64,000 nucleotides of DNA from positions 1 through 64,000 of the forward strand of contig JAEDMJ010000004.1 of assembly GCA_016303065.1 (NCBI GenBank). Direction: 5' to 3'. This DNA comes from Clostridiales bacterium (GTDB taxonomy: Bacteria > Bacillota > Clostridia > Oscillospirales > QAMX01). The notes beneath the pieces are model-generated. The model saw only the letters and a program-made list of their open reading frames with translations, had not been told where the DNA came from and did no database searches. The first letter of the stretch is position 1; every line of letters starts with the position of its first letter. Below, one piece after another: positions 52,009 through 60,226 of the stretch. The position numbers were made by a program, and so were the translations under genes.

Positions 52009-53283
52009 TCAGTCTCCGGAGGTGAGCTGCGAATGAAGCTCCTTGAGCCTTTGGCAGAGCTTTTCGCTTTCCGAGCTGAGCCATTCGGGGTTTACCGCTC
52101 CGCTCGGAGGCGTGATGCGGCGTGGGGTGTCGATGACGATTTTGAGCCTTTTTCTCCAGAACTTGTATTTGTGGGACATACAGACCGGAAGAACGGGCGC
52201 TCCGGTCTGTAGCGCAAAGAGCAGGAAACCGGACATGAACGGCGCGATATTCCCGTCAAGGGAGATGTGGCCTTCGGGAAAGAGTCCGATGGGTTCGCCC
52301 GACCTGAGAAGGGTTATGCATTCCCGGAAGGCTTTCGTGTCGACCGCCCCGGAACGGATAAGCCGAACGCAGTTGAACCGGCGAAGGGCCCAGGACGTGA
52401 ACGCGTCGTGTTCAAAAAGCTCTCCGGCCGCCAGCATATGGAGGCGGGAGGTGTAAAAAACGGAACACAGCATCGGCGGGTCAAAGGGGTGCACATGGTT
52501 GCAGATGACGATGACCGGTTCCCGAAGCTTCCTTTTCTGGACGGAGGGATCCGTATACGATATCTTCGGGCGGTAGGCGAAAAAAAGGTAGAGCGCCACG
52601 CCCGCCTGGGAAAAACGGTAAAAGATGCGGCTTATCAGGCTTTCGCGGCGGGCAAGGTCCTCCTCGTCCTTCCTGACGGTCAGATAGTTCTTCATTTTCT
52701 GAACCGCCGCGCGGAGAATCTGCGTGTCTTTGGCCAGCGACTCCGGTGAAACGGAGCCGTCGCCGGAAAGCAGAATCGGCGCGCCGAGAACGGCCCTTGT
52801 GCGGCGGAAGGGGCGGTAGACGGCGTCGGTATAGATCGGAATGACGGGCAGACGCAGCTTCTGCGCGAGGAACGCGGCGCCTTCCCGAAATTCGAGGAGT
52901 TCATCCGTTCGGTTGAAATGCGCTTCGGGGAAGATACAGATCAGTTCGCCGTCCCTTGCGGCGCGGGTCACTTCTCCGAGGTAGCTTGCGTCGCTTGAAA
53001 GACCGCGGTCGACCTTTATGCAGCCGATAGCGCCGAGAAACCAGGAGAAAAGCCGGCTTTTCGTGTACATCAGTTCGCCTGTCAGAAACCTGACGCTGCG
53101 GAACGGAAAAAGCGCCATTATGAGCATGACGTCGATCACGCTCCTGTGGTTGCAGATGACGATTGCAGAACGTCCCTTCCGGGGACGCTTCCAGCCCGGC
53201 TGACGGTAGAGCTTCAAAAAGAGCAGCGTATATGCCGGAATGAAGCCGGTCAGTTTTATAAAAATGCGGAACAGGCGTCTCAT
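52009..53283 (-). CDS. Tandem PlsC-type acyltransferase (two acyltransferase domains)
   Basis: A 424-residue protein with two complete PlsC domains. The first has ICNHRSVID (H-x4-D) near residue 44 and CIFPEAHFNRTDE; the second has ICNHVHPFD and GLFPEGHIS with the block III/IV regions in order. A short hydrophobic N-terminal segment suggests membrane association. Single PlsC proteins acylate lysophosphatidic acid; two active domains in one chain would acylate two positions or two substrates. AAGGAGG precedes the ATG by 12 bases. It is the second gene of the operon. Confidence 0.88.
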   Translation of the reverse strand: MRRLFRIFIKLTGFIPAYTLLFLKLYRQPGWKRPRKGRSAIVICNHRSVIDVMLIMALFPFRSVRFLTGELMYTKSRLFSWFLGAIGCIKVDRGLSSDASYLGEVTRAARDGELICIFPEAHFNRTDELLEFREGAAFLAQKLRLPVIPIYTDAVYRPFRRTRAVLGAPILLSGDGSVSPESLAKDTQILRAAVQKMKNYLTVRKDEEDLARRESLISRIFYRFSQAGVALYLFFAYRPKISYTDPSVQKRKLREPVIVICNHVHPFDPPMLCSVFYTSRLHMLAAGELFEHDAFTSWALRRFNCVRLIRSGAVDTKAFRECITLLRSGEPIGLFPEGHISLDGNIAPFMSGFLLFALQTGAPVLPVCMSHKYKFWRKRLKIVIDTPRRITPPSGAVNPEWLSSESEKLCQRLKELHSQLTSGD

Positions 53284-53307
53284 TACCGGAGATTCCTCCT
53301 TTTTTGC

Positions 53308-55245
53308 TCAAATGTTCTTTATCAGTTCGGCGAATTCGAGGGGAGTCGCGCAGGAGTTCCCGTCGACGGTGACGGAAACTCCGAATTCCTTCTCGATAAG
53401 GTCGAGCAGGGCGAGATACTGCATGCTGTTTCCGGACAGATCGTAAAGGAAATGGCTTTCCGGCTTTATTTCGGCGGCAGAGATCCCGAGAATTTCGGCA
53501 AAACAGGCGGTGACGGATTCAAGCAGCTCTGCGGGGATTTCGGCGCTTTCGGCCGAAAGGCTGGCAAATTCGCTGAATTCGAGTTTTCGCGCGGGGAAGG
53601 TTCCGTTTTCAAGCCCGAGAGAAATTTCGCCGCGCTTGATCTTTCCGTTGTAGGAAACGGGGAGAGGTCTCTCGGCCATGTACACCCTGCGTATGCGCAT
53701 CGCCAAAGGGAGCTCTCTGTTGACCCTTTCAATGTGCTCCATAATGCGGGCAAGCCTGAAATCGGGCATATTTCCGGCGGGCTCAAAGACATAGTATATT
53801 TCGGCCTGTCCGTCGCTGAGCTCGCGGCCGACGGCACAGCTTCGGAGAACGTATTTCGGGTTGAGACGCTCCTCCACGGAGACAAGGCTTATGAGCTCGC
53901 CGTTGCTGCCGTTTATCATGTCTGCGTTTCGTCCGACGAAGAAATAGTTCCCTTTTCCGTCGCTGCGGAAAAAGTCGTTCGTGCAGTACCACTCCCCGGA
54001 AGCGTGGGGCGAGGGGACGCCGTTTTCGTACCTTGCACGGAAGCAGCTTGCGCCGCGGACCCAGAGAACGTCTCCGCCGAGTTCGGGGTCGGGCCGGAGC
54101 TCGTACTCAACAGAGGGAAGGGGCGTTCCGACGGACGCCTGCATGATCTCAGACGGGCGGCGGCGCAGCTCCACGGAGGTGATGCCGATCTCGGTCATGC
54201 CGTACCCGTTGACGAGGGGATAGCCCAGCGCGTTGACAAGCTTCAGCGTTTCGGGGCGGACGGCCCCTCCGCCGCTTATGGCAATGCTTATCCCCTGGCC
54301 GAGAAGCCTTGCGCGGACGTCCCGGAAAAGCAGCTTCGAGGCGACGAAACGGCCAAATCCCGGAGCCGCGTTCTGCAGAGCAAGACTGAGCTTTACGCCC
54401 TTTTGAAGCTTTTCGTACTGGCCGCTTTTTTTAGCCTCGCGGATAACTCCGTCGGCAAGCGCGTCCCAGAGCAGAGGGACGGCAAAGACGTGCGTGACAT
54501 TGTGGTACTGGGCGGTGTTCAGAACCGTGTCGGGGCGCAGGTCCTTTACAAGGACGAATGTGCGCCCGAAAAAGCTGAACCACAGGAGCACGGCGGTGAG
54601 GCCGAAAATATGGTAAAAAGGAAGAACGACAAGGTGCTTGATGCTGCCCTTGTAGAATCTTCGGAAGCTTTTGTTTTCTTTTAGAACGTGGCGGGAATTC
54701 AGAATCTGGGCTGAGATCGCTTCGCCGGAATATTCAAAAACCTTGGACTCCCCGGTGGTACCGGACGTGGTGAGAAGAATGCTGTCGGCCCAGCGCCCGT
54801 CGCGTTCGGCGGAGGGGACGGCGGAAAAGACCTCTTTGTAGTCGAGAAAGTCTGCGCCGCCGCAGTCGGTGTCGGAGATGACAAGCCTCATGCCGGAAGC
54901 TCCGGCACAGTGGGAGACGTTTTTTGCGTCGGCCGCGGGAGCCAGGAGAAGCGGGCGGAAGCCGGCGCGGATAAGCGCCCAGAAGATGACGATCCATTCC
55001 CGGCAGTTGGGAAGCTTCAGTCCGATCACGCTGTTTGGAGGAAGACAGGAAAACCGCTCCATAAGTCCGGAGGAGACGCGCCTGACGTCGCTGTCGCATT
55101 CGGAATACCTGTATTCGGTTATGTCCATGCCGTCGGATTCTTCGATGTAAACTTCGTTTGAAAAGCTGAATGTAATATCGTATATGTGCTTAAACGTGCG
55201 TTCACCGTCGCGAAGCTCGTTCAAAATCCGATAGTAAAACTTCAT
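53308..55245 (-). CDS. Acyl-AMP ligase fused to a C-terminal acyl carrier domain
   Basis: A 645-residue protein of the ANL adenylation superfamily. SILLTTSGTTGESKVFE is the P-loop (A3), NGYGMTEIGITS motif A5, GEWYCTNDFFRSDG A7, and the C-terminal adenylation subdomain includes SYNGKIKRGE with the catalytic lysine. A carrier domain follows at about 565-645 with Ser607 in LSGNSMQY. No condensation or thioesterase domain is present, so it is not an NRPS module. It should activate a carboxylic acid with ATP and load it on its own carrier arm. It is the first gene of the operon, with a 60-base leader. Confidence 0.9.
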   Translation of the reverse strand: MKFYYRILNELRDGERTFKHIYDITFSFSNEVYIEESDGMDITEYRYSECDSDVRRVSSGLMERFSCLPPNSVIGLKLPNCREWIVIFWALIRAGFRPLLLAPAADAKNVSHCAGASGMRLVISDTDCGGADFLDYKEVFSAVPSAERDGRWADSILLTTSGTTGESKVFEYSGEAISAQILNSRHVLKENKSFRRFYKGSIKHLVVLPFYHIFGLTAVLLWFSFFGRTFVLVKDLRPDTVLNTAQYHNVTHVFAVPLLWDALADGVIREAKKSGQYEKLQKGVKLSLALQNAAPGFGRFVASKLLFRDVRARLLGQGISIAISGGGAVRPETLKLVNALGYPLVNGYGMTEIGITSVELRRRPSEIMQASVGTPLPSVEYELRPDPELGGDVLWVRGASCFRARYENGVPSPHASGEWYCTNDFFRSDGKGNYFFVGRNADMINGSNGELISLVSVEERLNPKYVLRSCAVGRELSDGQAEIYYVFEPAGNMPDFRLARIMEHIERVNRELPLAMRIRRVYMAERPLPVSYNGKIKRGEISLGLENGTFPARKLEFSEFASLSAESAEIPAELLESVTACFAEILGISAAEIKPESHFLYDLSGNSMQYLALLDLIEKEFGVSVTVDGNSCATPLEFAELIKNI

Positions 55246-55294
55246 AAACAGGCACTCCAGACCACATAATCTTTCATATATTTACGGACATAAT

Positions 55295-55323
55295 AGTATA
55301 ACATGCATTAAAAGTTTTGGCAA
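55295..55323 (-). promoter_or_regulatory. Promoter of the ligase/acyltransferase operon
   Basis: TTGCCA at 55323-55318, 17-base spacer, TATACT at 55300-55295, about 50 bases before the start codon. The -35 box is part of the inverted repeat listed next. Confidence 0.72.
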
Positions 55324-55342
55324 GCGTAAGCTGTTTGCCAAA
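55316..55342. promoter_or_regulatory. Inverted repeat overlapping the -35 box, candidate operator
   Basis: TTTGGCAA and TTGCCAAA form perfect eight-base half-sites with an 11-base spacer. The left half-site contains the -35 hexamer, so a dimeric regulator bound here would control the operon. The regulator is not identified. Confidence 0.5.
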
Positions 55343-55391
55343 GGGCGGATTCTTTGGGCAATTGAAGAAAATCGTGCAAAGAATCCGCCCT
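55342..55391. repeat. Perfect 15-base inverted repeat
   Basis: AGGGCGGATTCTTTG and its exact complement, 20-base loop, directly abutting the operator-like repeat. Neither strand has a T tract, so it is not a typical terminator. It is in the 270-base gap between the ligase operon and the UroD-like gene. Confidence 0.7.
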
Positions 55392-55455
55392 CAAAAAGCC
55401 TCCGGCCGATATTCCGCCGGGAAAGCGGAAAAGTCCCGGAAAGCCGGACAAAGTT

Positions 55456-55487
55456 CAGCCGCACGTGAAAGCCTTTCGCGTGCGGCT
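55456..55487 (-). terminator. Hairpin after the UroD-like gene
   Basis: A 15-base-pair stem (CAGCCGCACGTGAAA against TTTCGCGTGCGGCTG, one T-G wobble) with a three-base loop, 31 bases after the UroD-like stop. The T tract is poor, so the terminator call is moderate. Confidence 0.5.
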
Positions 55488-55518
55488 GGACTTCAGAATT
55501 TGTCGGGAAAGTCCGGGA

Positions 55519-56487
55519 TCATTCGCGGACAAGCCTGTACATAAGGTCGAAGGCAAAGATGAGGTCGTCAATCGTGCAGTGCTTCTGGACATAGTGCGTC
55601 GTGCAGCAGATCCAGCGTTTTCCGCGGAGCGCGGCAAAAACGCGCCGTATCTCTTTTTCGAGCCGGTCGCGGGGAAGGATGCCGAGCGCGGACTGAATAC
55701 AGACTCCGCCGAGGATCGCAAACTTGTCCGAGTACTTTTCAAGATAAGTGTCGTAGGACATCCCCGCGGTTTCCTGCCAGGGGTGGACGAGGTCAAATCC
55801 GATCTCCGCAAGACTGTCTGCAACGCTCATGATGCAGCCGTCGGAGTGAAGTCCGGTCAAAAGCCCGCGGGCGTGGGCGTTGTCCGCAACGCGCTTCATG
55901 TTCGGGAAAATCATCTCCCGCCACATCTCCGGGCTGAACATAAGGGTGTTCTGCGCGCCCCAGTCGTCCGAGAAAAGCGACATATCCGCGCCGAGACCCG
56001 CGCACATATCGGTCATGCCGACGGTCCACTCGGCCTGCCTGCGGTAAAGCTCGGAAAGCTCGTCGGGATACATCGCCATGTAGAGAAGGTGGTTCTGTAT
56101 TCCGAAGACGGAGTTAAAGTGCTCGAAAAAACCGGGAGTGTGAATATAGCAGAAGCGTTCGCGCTTTTTGTGAAATTCAAGTCCCCGCGAGATCGCGTCG
56201 TATCTTTCCGGAACGCGCGGATCCGTAAAGATATCGTGGTTTACGAGAATGTCGGGAGTGAGCTCTCCGTATTGAGCCCGGAGGCTGTCAAGAACATCGT
56301 TTTTGAAGCTGGCGGGGGAGCCGAAGATCATTGAGACGTCAAATTCATAGCGGTCCTCAAAGGCTTCCACCGAGCCGAAGACCTCGCTTATTTCTGCGGA
56401 GAGATTTTCGCTGACCCAGCCGTAAAGCGGCTGGCGATCCGTTTTTTCTCCCTTTATTGTTCGCAGTACTCTTTCTGTGCTGTTCAT
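55519..56487 (-). CDS. Uroporphyrinogen decarboxylase (URO-D) superfamily protein
   Basis: A 322-residue TIM-barrel protein: RVLRTIKGEKTDRQPLYG at the start, MFSPEMWREMIFPNMKRVADNAHARG with LHSDGCIM in the middle, and GFDLVHPWQETAGMS followed by LGGVCIQ. The family includes heme-pathway decarboxylases and corrinoid methyltransferases (MtaA/CmuA type). No heme genes or corrinoid protein gene lie nearby, so the substrate is open; a methyl-transfer-like role is more likely than heme synthesis in an anaerobe. Confidence 0.85.
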   Translation of the reverse strand: MNSTERVLRTIKGEKTDRQPLYGWVSENLSAEISEVFGSVEAFEDRYEFDVSMIFGSPASFKNDVLDSLRAQYGELTPDILVNHDIFTDPRVPERYDAISRGLEFHKKRERFCYIHTPGFFEHFNSVFGIQNHLLYMAMYPDELSELYRRQAEWTVGMTDMCAGLGADMSLFSDDWGAQNTLMFSPEMWREMIFPNMKRVADNAHARGLLTGLHSDGCIMSVADSLAEIGFDLVHPWQETAGMSYDTYLEKYSDKFAILGGVCIQSALGILPRDRLEKEIRRVFAALRGKRWICCTTHYVQKHCTIDDLIFAFDLMYRLVRE

Positions 56488-56530
56488 TCAATTCAACCTG
56501 CCTTCCCAAAATACAGAAGTATGTTTTGTT

Positions 56531-57013
56531 TCAGGGAAGTTCCCGGGCTTTCTTGCCCGAGATATGCTCAAGCTCCATTGCGACGACGCAGAATCGGTCC
56601 CAGGCGCCTTCGATCTCGGCGTCCGTCCTTTCTTTGGACTCTTCCGGAGAGTATTTCTCCGCCAGCAGCTTTATCGCCCTGAGCTTTTCTTCCGGGTCTG
56701 CGGCGATGCGGACTTTTCCGAAAGCGATAACGCTTCGGTAATAAGTCGTGAATTCTTCGGGAACGGTTTCGTCCCTGTCGATGATGCAGAGGGAGGCTTT
56801 GGAAGAGCGCTTAACGGAGTCGATCTTGTGCCCCGTCAAAGCGCTGTGGAAATAAACGGTTTTGTCTCCGTCAAAGACAAAGCTGAGCGGCACGGCGTAG
56901 GGGTAGCCGCTGTCCCCGGAAAGGGCAAGCGTGCCGCAGCCGGCGCAGGAAAGAATCCCGAGCGTCTCTTCGCGGGAGAGCTCCTGGGCTTGGCGGCGCA
57001 TTTTTCTGAACAC
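56531..57013 (-). CDS. Pyridoxamine 5'-phosphate oxidase-like flavin-binding protein (NimA-like)
   Basis: A 160-residue split-barrel protein: GILSCAGCGTLALSGDSGYPYAVPLSFVFDGDKTVYFHSA shows the flavin-binding strand order, and ASLCIIDRDE follows. Relatives bind FMN and reduce nitro-compounds or other small molecules. It starts at GTG 57013 behind AGAGG, seven bases after the UDG gene stop. The function is inferred only at family level. Confidence 0.87.
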   Translation of the reverse strand: MFRKMRRQAQELSREETLGILSCAGCGTLALSGDSGYPYAVPLSFVFDGDKTVYFHSALTGHKIDSVKRSSKASLCIIDRDETVPEEFTTYYRSVIAFGKVRIAADPEEKLRAIKLLAEKYSPEESKERTDAEIEGAWDRFCVVAMELEHISGKKARELP

Positions 57014-57019
57014 TGCGGT

Positions 57020-57526
57020 TCACCTCTCTGTGCGGACGTTTCGTATGTATCCGGTGATTATCTCCCATTCTGACGCAAGCTTTGAAGGAGAAAAAGCCGC
57101 GTTTGCGGGACTTGTGGAGGGAAGGCAGATTATGCCGCGGCCGAATATGGGAAGCATGAATTTTTTATAGAGCTTTTCGGCGGTTCTGCCGTTTGCAAAG
57201 ACGGCGTTTATTGACGCGGAGGCAAAGATCGGCGAAAGATCGTTGGGGACGGCGCCGCGTATAGTTCCGTCGCCGGAACCGGTTATCTCACAGCTTTCAA
57301 TAACGTCCCAGAGAGCAATGTGAAACGCGAGGAGAAATTCCCTTTTTTCGTCCGCCGTTTTCGGAACGGGGGTTTTGAAAAGTCCGGCCATAAGCGGCCA
57401 GAACCGGTTTTGGGGATGTCCGTAAAAGAAGCCCTCGCTTCTGGAGCGCACGGACGGAAAGCTTCCGAGAATCAGAATTTCGGAGCTGCGGTCAAAGACC
57501 GGCGGAAAAGTGTGGACCTGGCGCAC
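57020..57526 (-). CDS. DNA-deoxyinosine/uracil glycosylase-like protein (UDG superfamily)
   Basis: A 168-residue protein: LILGSFPSVRSRSEGFFYGHPQNRFWPLM holds motif A and the YxHPxNxFW signature of the hypoxanthine-DNA glycosylase group, and LPSTSPANAAF is motif B. It would remove deaminated adenine from DNA. GTG 57526 has GGAGG nine bases upstream. It precedes the flavin protein in the same operon. Confidence 0.9.
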   Translation of the reverse strand: MRQVHTFPPVFDRSSEILILGSFPSVRSRSEGFFYGHPQNRFWPLMAGLFKTPVPKTADEKREFLLAFHIALWDVIESCEITGSGDGTIRGAVPNDLSPIFASASINAVFANGRTAEKLYKKFMLPIFGRGIICLPSTSPANAAFSPSKLASEWEIITGYIRNVRTER

Positions 57527-57674
57527 GTGAAAAAGCCTCCGTTTGTCATCTGCCTTAATAGATTATATATTTGAAAAAGCCGGTTGTCAACAGCATCTTT
57601 GCCGGGGAAGTTTCACCTCCGGGGAAGAGCGCCATAGAATGATACCGGAGCAGAAAAAGGAAAGGAGAATTTTT

Positions 57675-58178
57675 TTGAAAGAAAGACCCTTGGAGCCGGA
57701 GTTTGTGCCGGCTGCAAAGCGCGTTCCGAAAGCAAAAGCGGAGCTTAAAGGGATCGCCGCTTATCCCGGAATACGGGGGACGGTGAAATTTTTTGAAACG
57801 GAAGGGGGAACGCTGGTGTCCGCGGAGGTTTGGGGGCTTCCCTTTGGAGCGTCGCCGTGCGCCTGCCGCGTGTTCGGATTTCATATACACGGCGGGACGA
57901 GGTGCGGCGGGAACGGGAGCGACCCGCTTGCCGGGGCAATGTCCCACTATAACCCGCGGAACTGTCCCCACCCGTGCCACGCCGGGGATATGCCCCCGCT
58001 TTTCGGAAACCGGGGCTATGCCTTTTCCGCTTTTCTCACTGACCGCTTTACTGCGGACGAGGTCGTCGGCAGGACGGTTATCATACACGCCTCGCCGGAC
58101 GACTTCAAAACGCAGCCTTCGGGAAATTCCGGAGAAAAAATTGCCTGCGGGATCATTGAAAAAATCGGAAAAAAGTAA
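57675..58178 (+). CDS. Cytoplasmic Cu/Zn superoxide dismutase family protein
   Basis: A 167-residue protein with the SodC core: GFHIHGG (metal histidines), GAMSHYNPRNCPHPCHAGDMPPL, GRTVIIHASPDDFKTQPSG and ACGII. There is no signal peptide, unlike most bacterial SodC. TTG 57675 is chosen because AAAGGAG lies seven bases upstream; an ATG at 57639 would add 12 residues but has a weak ribosome site. Members in strict anaerobes may bind metal without SOD activity. The neighbouring Hrb-rubrerythrin gene supports an oxidative-stress role. Confidence 0.85.
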   Translation: MKERPLEPEFVPAAKRVPKAKAELKGIAAYPGIRGTVKFFETEGGTLVSAEVWGLPFGASPCACRVFGFHIHGGTRCGGNGSDPLAGAMSHYNPRNCPHPCHAGDMPPLFGNRGYAFSAFLTDRFTADEVVGRTVIIHASPDDFKTQPSGNSGEKIACGIIEKIGKK

Positions 58179-58181
58179 AAT

Positions 58182-58214
58182 CAGAGCGCACAGGGACGAT
58201 CTCTGTGCGCTCTG
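58182..58214 (-). terminator. Terminator of the Hrb-rubrerythrin gene
   Basis: A perfect 12-base-pair stem CAGAGCGCACAG/CTGTGCGCTCTG with a nine-base loop; TTTTAC follows on the minus strand, 29 bases after the stop. The sodC-like gene converges on it. Confidence 0.7.
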
Positions 58215-58242
58215 AACGGAATGCTTTGTGCGGAAGATAAAA

Positions 58243-59430
58243 TCAGTAGTTTTCTTTTCTGACTTCAAAGAAGCTCTGGGGATGGGCGCAGACGGGGCAG
58301 ACGGCCGGAGCCTTTTTGCCGATGACGAGGTGGCCGCAGTTGCGGCATTCCCACATGGTCTCCTCGCTCTTTTCAAAGACGGCCTGCATATCGACGTTGG
58401 AGAGAAGCTTGAGATAACGCTCCTCGTGGGCTTTTTCGATGGCTCCGACGGCGCGGAACTGGGCGGCGAGAGCGGTAAAGCCCTCTTCTTCGGCGTCTTT
58501 GGCGAAGCCTGCGTACATATCGGTCCACTCGTAGTTCTCGCCGTCGGCGGCGGATTTCAGGTTCTTCGCGGTGTCGCCCAGTCCGCCGAGAGCCTTGAAC
58601 CAGAGCTTGGCGTGCTCTTTCTCGTTGTTGGCGGTCTCTTCAAAAATTGCGGCTATCTGCTCGTAGCCTTCCTTTTTTGCGACGGAGGCAAAATAGGTGT
58701 ATTTGCATCTGGCCTGGGATTCTCCTGCGAAAGCGGCGTAGAGGTTCTTTTCGGTCTTTGTTCCTTTGAGGTCCATTTTCGTATCTCCTTTTTCGTTTTG
58801 TGTGTTTGTATTTTCGGACGCGGGCTGTCCGATGCGTTCAAAATCGGACGCTCCGTGTCCGCAAAGGGGGCATTCGAAATCGGGCGGAAGCGTTTCGCCC
58901 TCGTAGACATAGCCGCAGACGGTGCAGCGCCATCCGGATTTCAGGACGGGCGCGGGTTTGGGCTTTACGTCGGAGTGATATTTTGCGTAAGTCAGGCTCT
59001 CGCGGGAGGAGAGAACCCCGGCGTCGGTAAGCTCGGCGCGGAAGAGCATGTGCGTTCCGATGTCTTCCGAGGAGAGCACTTTGAACGATGCAAATGCGTT
59101 CGCGCTGTCGGTGAGGCGGAGAATTCCGTTTTTTGAGCGGGAAACGGAGAAAAATCCGCTGAACTTGTCGGCGTCCCTTCCGCTTTGAAGCCCGAACCGC
59201 TCAAACAGAGAGTAGGGCGCTCCGGCGTCAAGCACGGACACGTTGAATTCTCCGGTGCGAAGAAGCATTTCACAGGTGAGGTTGCGCTTGTTGACGCATA
59301 CAACCGCGGCCAAAGGCTCGGATGTGACCTGCATGAGCGTGTTGACAATACAGCCGTTGTCGCGGCCGTTTTCGTTCACCGTCAGCAGATAGAGCCCATA
59401 GCTCAGTTTCTGGAAAACTTTTGTATCCAT
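58243..59430 (-). CDS. Flavin reductase-rubredoxin-rubrerythrin fusion
   Basis: A 395-residue three-part protein. Residues 1-155 are a flavin reductase-like split barrel, 165-200 a rubredoxin (CTVC at 169-172, CPLC at 187-190), together the layout of high-molecular-weight rubredoxin (Hrb). A flexible linker (202-218) leads into a full rubrerythrin at 219-395 with the four-helix di-iron domain (EExH) and its own rubredoxin tail (CRNC, CPVC). Together they would pass electrons from NAD(P)H to peroxide. The rubrerythrin part has its own AAAGGAG ribosome site and ATG 58776, so a free 177-residue form may also be made. Confidence 0.93.
   Translation of the reverse strand: MDTKVFQKLSYGLYLLTVNENGRDNGCIVNTLMQVTSEPLAAVVCVNKRNLTCEMLLRTGEFNVSVLDAGAPYSLFERFGLQSGRDADKFSGFFSVSRSKNGILRLTDSANAFASFKVLSSEDIGTHMLFRAELTDAGVLSSRESLTYAKYHSDVKPKPAPVLKSGWRCTVCGYVYEGETLPPDFECPLCGHGASDFERIGQPASENTNTQNEKGDTKMDLKGTKTEKNLYAAFAGESQARCKYTYFASVAKKEGYEQIAAIFEETANNEKEHAKLWFKALGGLGDTAKNLKSAADGENYEWTDMYAGFAKDAEEEGFTALAAQFRAVGAIEKAHEERYLKLLSNVDMQAVFEKSEETMWECRNCGHLVIGKKAPAVCPVCAHPQSFFEVRKENY
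58774..58791 (-). promoter_or_regulatory. Internal ribosome binding site and start of the rubrerythrin part
   Basis: AAAGGAG at 58791-58785, then eight bases, then ATG 58776-58774, in frame with the fusion. It is as strong as any start signal in the window and suggests independent translation of rubrerythrin. Confidence 0.75.
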
Positions 59431-59451
59431 ATTGTGCTAACAGCTCCTAAA

Positions 59452-59466
59452 TGAGAATTATTATTA
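59452..59466 (-). promoter_or_regulatory. Fur/PerR-type box
   Basis: On the minus strand TAATAATAATTCTCA matches the 7-1-7 Fur-family consensus TGATAATnATTATCA at 12 of 14 positions, and the PerR consensus slightly less well. It overlaps the predicted transcription start of the Hrb-rubrerythrin gene. Binding by a PerR-like repressor would make the gene peroxide-inducible. Confidence 0.7.
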
Positions 59467-59471
59467 GTGTT

Positions 59472-59500
59472 ATGATATCACAGGCTTTCGCGTTTGTCAA
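59472..59500 (-). promoter_or_regulatory. Promoter of the Hrb-rubrerythrin gene
   Basis: Perfect TTGACA at 59500-59495, 17-base spacer, TATCAT at 59477-59472. Confidence 0.8.
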
Positions 59501-59528
59501 GGAAATTTTCTTCCTTTTGGTGATTTTT

Positions 59529-59553
59529 CACATACAATGTGTGTCGCTCACAC
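59529..59553. promoter_or_regulatory. Nested short palindromes between divergent promoters
   Basis: CACAT-ACA-ATGTG (59529-59541) overlaps GTGTG-TCGCT-CACAC (59539-59553). They lie between the Hrb and TetR promoters and could be the TetR autoregulatory operator. Confidence 0.4.
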
Positions 59554-59587
59554 GGGCGGACAGTGGCGAAAAGCCGGCTAATAATCC

Positions 59588-59616
59588 TTGAATTTTTTGA
59601 CGAAAAATGATATAAT
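59588..59616 (+). promoter_or_regulatory. Promoter of the TetR gene
   Basis: TTGAAT at 59588-59593, 17-base spacer, perfect TATAAT at 59611-59616, 33 bases before the GTG. Confidence 0.72.
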
Positions 59617-59648
59617 CACGAAAAAGTGTGGAAAGGAGCCGCGGGAAC

Positions 59649-60209
59649 GTGAAGCAGCAGCTGACCAAAAGCGCTATACGGGAATCTTTCGTCAAATTGC
59701 TTGAGGAACGCTCTTTTGACAAAATAACCGTCAAAAGCATCGTTGAAGACTGCGGACTTACCAGAAACACCTTTTATTACTATTACGAGGACATCTACGA
59801 TATACTTGACGATATTCTCACCGATGAAATAACCCGATGTCTTGAGCTTGCCGAGGAGGGGAGACGCTGGAGGGACGCTTTTTCCGTTTTTTCGGACTTT
59901 TTGGAAAAAAATCCGAAGCTTGTGTTCCACCTTGTAAAATCTCCGAAATGGGAGGAGCTCAAGGTTTACCTTGCGCGGGCAATGGAGCGGGCGGTTGACG
60001 CGAACATCGACCGCAGGCTTTCCGGAAGAAGCATTTCAAAGGAAAAACGCGGCGTGATACGTTCGGTTTGCTGCGCGGCCGTGGGAGGTTCGGCAGAGCT
60101 TTGGCTTCAGAGCGGAAATCTTAAAAACATCAGCGACAATATTGAGATTATGGACGAGCTGTTCGGGGACTGCATCGACAGAGCGATCGAGCGGAGCATC
60201 GAGAAGTGA
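59649..60209 (+). CDS. TetR/AcrR-family transcriptional regulator
   Basis: A 186-residue one-component repressor. The N-terminal helix-turn-helix is SFDKITVKSIVEDCGLTRNTFYYYYEDIYDIL (read as residues 22-53). The C-terminal ligand domain is all-helical and not recognisable to a chemical class. GTG 59649 lies ten bases after GGAG; an upstream GTG at 59628 overlaps the ribosome site. It precedes the PlsC-patatin cluster, which has its own promoter, so regulation of that cluster is likely but inferred. Confidence 0.88.
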   Translation: MKQQLTKSAIRESFVKLLEERSFDKITVKSIVEDCGLTRNTFYYYYEDIYDILDDILTDEITRCLELAEEGRRWRDAFSVFSDFLEKNPKLVFHLVKSPKWEELKVYLARAMERAVDANIDRRLSGRSISKEKRGVIRSVCCAAVGGSAELWLQSGNLKNISDNIEIMDELFGDCIDRAIERSIEK

Positions 60210-60226
60210 GTTTTTTGTGCATTTGG

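Noticed and set aside
53146..54684. A 512-codon open frame on the plus strand
   Set aside because: Antisense to the ligase and acyltransferase genes, which have clear motifs; no start signals of its own.
50930..55245. Non-ribosomal peptide synthetase cluster
   Set aside because: There is only one adenylation-carrier protein, with no condensation, epimerisation, reductase or thioesterase domain.
55342..55391. Insertion-sequence or MITE ends
   Set aside because: No transposase frame, no flanking target duplication and no second copy seen in the window.
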